Assembly: GCA_023150195.1 (NCBI GenBank)
Contig: JAKLLI010000089.1
Location: 1 to 8,803 of the forward strand
Reading direction: 5' to 3'
Source of the DNA: Azonexus sp.
GTDB lineage: Bacteria; Pseudomonadota; Gammaproteobacteria; Burkholderiales; Rhodocyclaceae
Length of the DNA stretch: 8,803 nucleotides
Below the pieces are notes generated by a model. That model ran no database searches, had not been told where the DNA came from, and saw only the letters and a program-made list of their open reading frames with translations. Numbering within the stretch: position 1 is the first letter of the stretch; each line of letters opens with the position of its first letter. The position numbers were made by a program, and so were the translations under genes. Shown here in pieces: positions 6,865 through 8,803 of this stretch.

Positions 6865-7737
6865 ATGCTCCGCCTTGCTTCATCCGTTTTGTTGTCGCTT
6901 TCTCTTGCATCGTCTGCGCTAGCGGCAGAACAACAATCTGCCGTCGATCAGTGGTGCAACGCGCTGGGCAAACGTCTGCGCAGCGTCACGGAAGAAACCT
7001 GCAATCAGCAGGCCTTTCGTCCGGCTGAAGTCAAAACGGCCAAGGACAATGCGCTGATGCTGCGTGACGTGCCACCGGCCGTCAAACGCATCAGCCAAAG
7101 CGGCAAACCACAAGACAAATCTGCACGCATTCTCGTGATCGGCGGCATCCATGGTGACGAACTCACCTCGGCAGCCCTGGTTTTTCGCTGGCTACAGTGG
7201 GTGGACGAGCCAGAACCAGCGCGGTATCACTGGCGCCTGATTCCTGTCGCCAATCCCGATGGCCTACTGGCGTCCCCACCGACCCGTGTCAATGCCAACG
7301 GCGTTGACCTCAACCGCAACTTTCCGACACCGGACTGGGTGCGCGATGCCCACGATTACTGGTCTGGCCGCACCAAAAGTGACCCCCGGCGCTTTCCTGG
7401 CAAGGAAGCCAATTCCGAAGTCGAAACGCAGTGGATCAACGAAGAAATCGAGCATTTCGATCCGGACGTCATCGTCAGCATCCATGCACCTTACGGTATT
7501 CTTGACTACGATGGTCCCGCCAAGGAACCCAACCGTTTTGGTCGCCTAAATCTCAACCGGCTGGGTATTTATCCCGGATCACTCGGCAATTACGGCGGGG
7601 TTTATAAAAACGTCCCGGTCATCACCATCGAATTGCCTCATGCCTCGTCCATGCCACCCACCAAGGAACAACGGGCCATCTGGCTGGACATGCTGCGCTG
7701 GATCAAGCGCCATATCGTCCCTCGCGCGATCTCCTGA
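6865..7737 (+). CDS. Exported M14-family zinc carboxypeptidase, murein peptide amidase-like
   Basis: A 290-residue protein that likely cleaves peptide bonds in peptidoglycan-derived peptides in the periplasm. Numbered from the ATG at 6865, residues 1-20 are a Sec signal peptide (LLSLSLASSALA|AEQ). The M14 signature is complete: zinc ligands His96 and Glu99 in GGIHGDE, the third ligand His207 in SIHAPYG, a substrate-binding Arg151 in GVDLNRNFP following VANPDG, and the general base Glu256 in ITIELPHA. These motifs and the length are closest to the MpaA/murein peptide amidase group. E. coli MpaA is cytoplasmic and lacks a signal peptide, so this is a secreted relative. Cys31 and Cys46 could form a disulfide. 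The GTG at 6835 is an upstream alternative start, but the ATG sits directly before the signal peptide. The gene follows the coiled-coil gene by 81 bases, an AT-rich gap that may hold a weak promoter. Exact substrate (gamma-D-Glu-mDAP or another bond) cannot be read from sequence. Confidence 0.85.
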   Translation: MLRLASSVLLSLSLASSALAAEQQSAVDQWCNALGKRLRSVTEETCNQQAFRPAEVKTAKDNALMLRDVPPAVKRISQSGKPQDKSARILVIGGIHGDELTSAALVFRWLQWVDEPEPARYHWRLIPVANPDGLLASPPTRVNANGVDLNRNFPTPDWVRDAHDYWSGRTKSDPRRFPGKEANSEVETQWINEEIEHFDPDVIVSIHAPYGILDYDGPAKEPNRFGRLNLNRLGIYPGSLGNYGGVYKNVPVITIELPHASSMPPTKEQRAIWLDMLRWIKRHIVPRAIS

Positions 7738-7849
7738 CCCATGCCCCGTCCTCGGTAACAGGCCTGCGCGGTCACCCCGCCGCCAGGGATGCTTTGACGC
7801 GCGCATGACGGAAATCCGAACCGGGGAAATCAACCCGAAAAAATAAATG

Positions 7850-7878
7850 TTGCACCGCAGCAATTTCTGGCGCACAAT
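7850..7878 (+). promoter_or_regulatory. Possible promoter upstream of the first terminator
   Basis: TTGCAC (7850-7855) and CACAAT (7873-7878) are separated by exactly 17 bases. They match the sigma-70 consensus at 3 of 6 and 4 of 6 positions. The match is modest, but the spacing is ideal and a strong terminator follows about 40 bases later, which is the layout of a small RNA gene. It may equally be part of the 3' untranslated region of the peptidase operon. Confidence 0.3.
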
Positions 7879-7884
7879 CCGTCC

Positions 7885-7943
7885 TGTCTCCTCCATCTCC
7901 CAAAAGAAATGGATTTATGCCCGCCCAGTGCGGGCATTTTTTT
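7885..7943 (+). ncRNA. Candidate small RNA with CU-rich (anti-Shine-Dalgarno-like) 5' part
   Basis: If the promoter-like element at 7850-7878 is real, a transcript of about 59 bases would begin near 7885. It would open with the unstructured pyrimidine-rich TGTCTCCTCCATCTCCC, pass through a short possible stem (TCCAT/ATGGA, 7892-7913) and end at a strong intrinsic terminator. CUCC-rich loops can pair with ribosome binding sites, as in several described proteobacterial small RNAs. No family match is claimed. The alternative is a 3' end of the upstream operon mRNA or a processed fragment of it. Confidence 0.3.
7917..7943 (+). terminator. Rho-independent terminator
   Basis: An 8-base-pair stem ATGCCCGC/GCGGGCAT with a 5-base loop CCAGT is followed by seven T residues (7937-7943). 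On the plus strand this is a textbook intrinsic terminator. It could end the peptidase operon transcript (about 200 bases past the stop) or the candidate small RNA. On the opposite strand the U tract is missing, so it works in one direction. Confidence 0.85.
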
Positions 7944-8081
7944 GCCAAGCGTTTAGTCCTAAGCGCCCTGCCAAATATTCTGCCGCGTGTAATCTTGATG
8001 TAAGTTTCGGCATCAATACTGACGTCTGTGCCTGCCCTAACGCGGGGTCAAGAATTCGGAAGGTGGAGACAACGTAAAGGA

Positions 8082-8110
8082 AAGCCCGCAAAGACGGGCT
8101 TCTTTTATTT
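8082..8110. terminator. Second intrinsic terminator, possibly bidirectional; likely ends rarA
   Basis: A 7-base-pair stem AAGCCCG (8082-8088)/CGGGCTT (8095-8101) with loop CAAAGA is followed on the plus strand by CTTTTATTT. On the minus strand the tail is TTTCCTTTAC, weaker but still U-rich. It lies about 70 bases beyond the rarA stop, between convergent genes, so it probably serves both directions. Confidence 0.65.
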
Positions 8111-8169
8111 CTGGCGTCGGCAAATACCATGCGGCCTTCGCCAAGCGACTTCCCAATCGCGATTAATGG

Positions 8170-8803
8170 CTATTTCTTGCCCGCTTTGCGATCCAGTTCG
8201 TGCAGATGTGCGAGTTTCTCGCCGATCTTGCCCTCCAGACCGCGAGGGGTCGGCTGATACCAGCCAGGTTCAGGCATGCCTTCCGGCAGATAGTTTTCCC
8301 CCGCTGCGTAAGCCTCCGGTTCGTCATGGGCATAGCGATAGGCTTTCCCGTGACCGAGTTCTTTCATCAATCGAGTGGGTGCATTTCGCAAATGCACGGG
8401 CACCGGACGCGAACCATCCTTGCCAACAAAGGCGCGGGCCGCATTGTAGGCGGCATAACCTGCATTCGATTTGGCCGCCACCGCCAGATAAATCACCGCT
8501 TGAGCAAGGGCAAGTTCACCTTCGGGCGAACCCAGCCGCTCGAAGGTTGCTGCCGCATCATTGGCGATTTGCATGGCGCGAGGGTCGGCCAGCCCGATAT
8601 CCTCCCACGCCATGCGCACGATACGGCGCGACAGATAACGCGGATCTGCCCCGCCGTCGAGCATGCGGCAAAACCAATACAGCGCACCATCCGGGTTCGA
8701 CCCCCGAACCGATTTGTGCAACGCAGAAATCTGATCGTAAAAGGCATCGCCCCCCTTATCGAAGCGACGCAGATTTTGCGCCATGGTTTCTTCGATAAAT
8801 TCG
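8170..8803 (-). CDS. rarA: Replication-associated recombination protein A, C-terminal part (cut by window edge)
   Basis: Cytoplasmic AAA+ ATPase of the RarA/MgsA/WRNIP1 family, acting at stalled replication forks and single-strand/double-strand junctions. The window holds the last 211 residues of an expected 430-450; the Walker motifs are outside. Visible family signatures in order are RRFDKGGDAFYDQISALHKS, VRGSNPDGALYW, WEDIGLADPRAMQIA, EGELALAQAVIYLAVAAKSN, VPVHLRNAPTRLMKELGHG, YRYAHDEP and PTPRGLEGKIGEKL. These belong to the lid and to the C-terminal tetramerisation domain. The stop is TAG at 8170-8172. The frame is open to the window edge, and the internal Met at 8782-8784 is not the start. 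It is convergent with the plus-strand cassette and on the same strand as serS, the usual downstream partner, which here lies about 7.8 kb further on. Confidence 0.95.
   Translation of the reverse strand, partial: EFIEETMAQNLRRFDKGGDAFYDQISALHKSVRGSNPDGALYWFCRMLDGGADPRYLSRRIVRMAWEDIGLADPRAMQIANDAAATFERLGSPEGELALAQAVIYLAVAAKSNAGYAAYNAARAFVGKDGSRPVPVHLRNAPTRLMKELGHGKAYRYAHDEPEAYAAGENYLPEGMPEPGWYQPTPRGLEGKIGEKLAHLHELDRKAGKK

Larger units (their letters stand above)
7738..8169. other. Intergenic region between the peptidase and rarA; terminators and possible small RNA
   Basis: This 432-base stretch lies between two convergent genes and contains no convincing coding region. Open frames here have no ribosome site and run through terminator hairpins. 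It does contain a promoter-like pair (7850-7878), a CU-rich segment, an intrinsic terminator (7917-7943), a 6-base inverted repeat TTGATG/CATCAA (7995-8016), a GGA-rich segment (8057-8083) and a second hairpin terminator (8082-8110). Nothing resembling a tRNA, rRNA or CRISPR repeat was seen. Confidence 0.6.

Noticed and set aside
7847..8077. Open frame of 76 residues in the intergenic region
   Set aside because: It has no ribosome site and reads straight through a strong intrinsic terminator; composition is not protein-like.
7738..8169. tRNA gene or attachment site at the rarA-side boundary of the cassette
   Set aside because: I looked for a cloverleaf with GTTCGA-type T-loop and a CCA end and for matching direct repeats near both cassette edges and found none by eye.
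8028..8798. Plus-strand open frame of 256 residues overlapping rarA
   Set aside because: It is antisense to clearly recognisable RarA sequence and has no protein-like features.
1..8803. CRISPR array, insertion sequence or phage genes
   Set aside because: No spaced direct repeats, transposase or integrase motifs, or phage structural proteins are visible in any frame.

Overview
The window looks like a piece of a Gram-negative, probably betaproteobacterial chromosome. The evidence is the style of the SerS and RarA sequences, a moderately high GC content, several exported proteins with Sec signal peptides, and a predicted outer-membrane barrel. A Rhodocyclales-like host is my best guess from protein style only and is unproven.

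Layout. The edges are two housekeeping genes on the minus strand: the 5' end of serS (seryl-tRNA synthetase) at the left edge and the 3' part of rarA (replication-associated recombination AAA+ protein) at the right edge. In many proteobacteria rarA and serS are direct neighbours in one operon. Here they are separated by about 7.8 kb holding a cassette of plus-strand genes, divergent from serS and convergent with rarA.

The cassette runs from 544 to 7737. It encodes (1) a predicted outer-membrane beta-barrel protein, split into two frames by an apparent one-base deletion near 1545-1557; (2) a 437-residue exported protein with an Ig-like domain, an NTF2-like domain and a beta-rich C-terminal domain; (3) a roughly 1063-residue exported, mostly alpha-helical/coiled-coil protein (possibly a lipoprotein) that ends in another NTF2-like domain; and (4) an exported M14-family zinc carboxypeptidase resembling murein peptide amidase, with all metal and catalytic residues visible. 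Gaps are 3, about 37 and about 81 bases, so genes 1-3 look like one operon and gene 4 may have some independent expression.

The 7738-8169 stretch between the peptidase and rarA has no convincing gene. It holds two intrinsic terminators. A promoter-like element upstream of the first terminator makes a short CU-rich small RNA possible, and a GGA-rich segment precedes the second.

How the genes may work together is inference. All four products are exported; one is predicted in the outer membrane, two share an NTF2-like fold and one cuts peptidoglycan peptides. A cell-envelope assembly or remodelling module is the simplest reading. I recognise no named system for this set, and the three large proteins have no function I can name.
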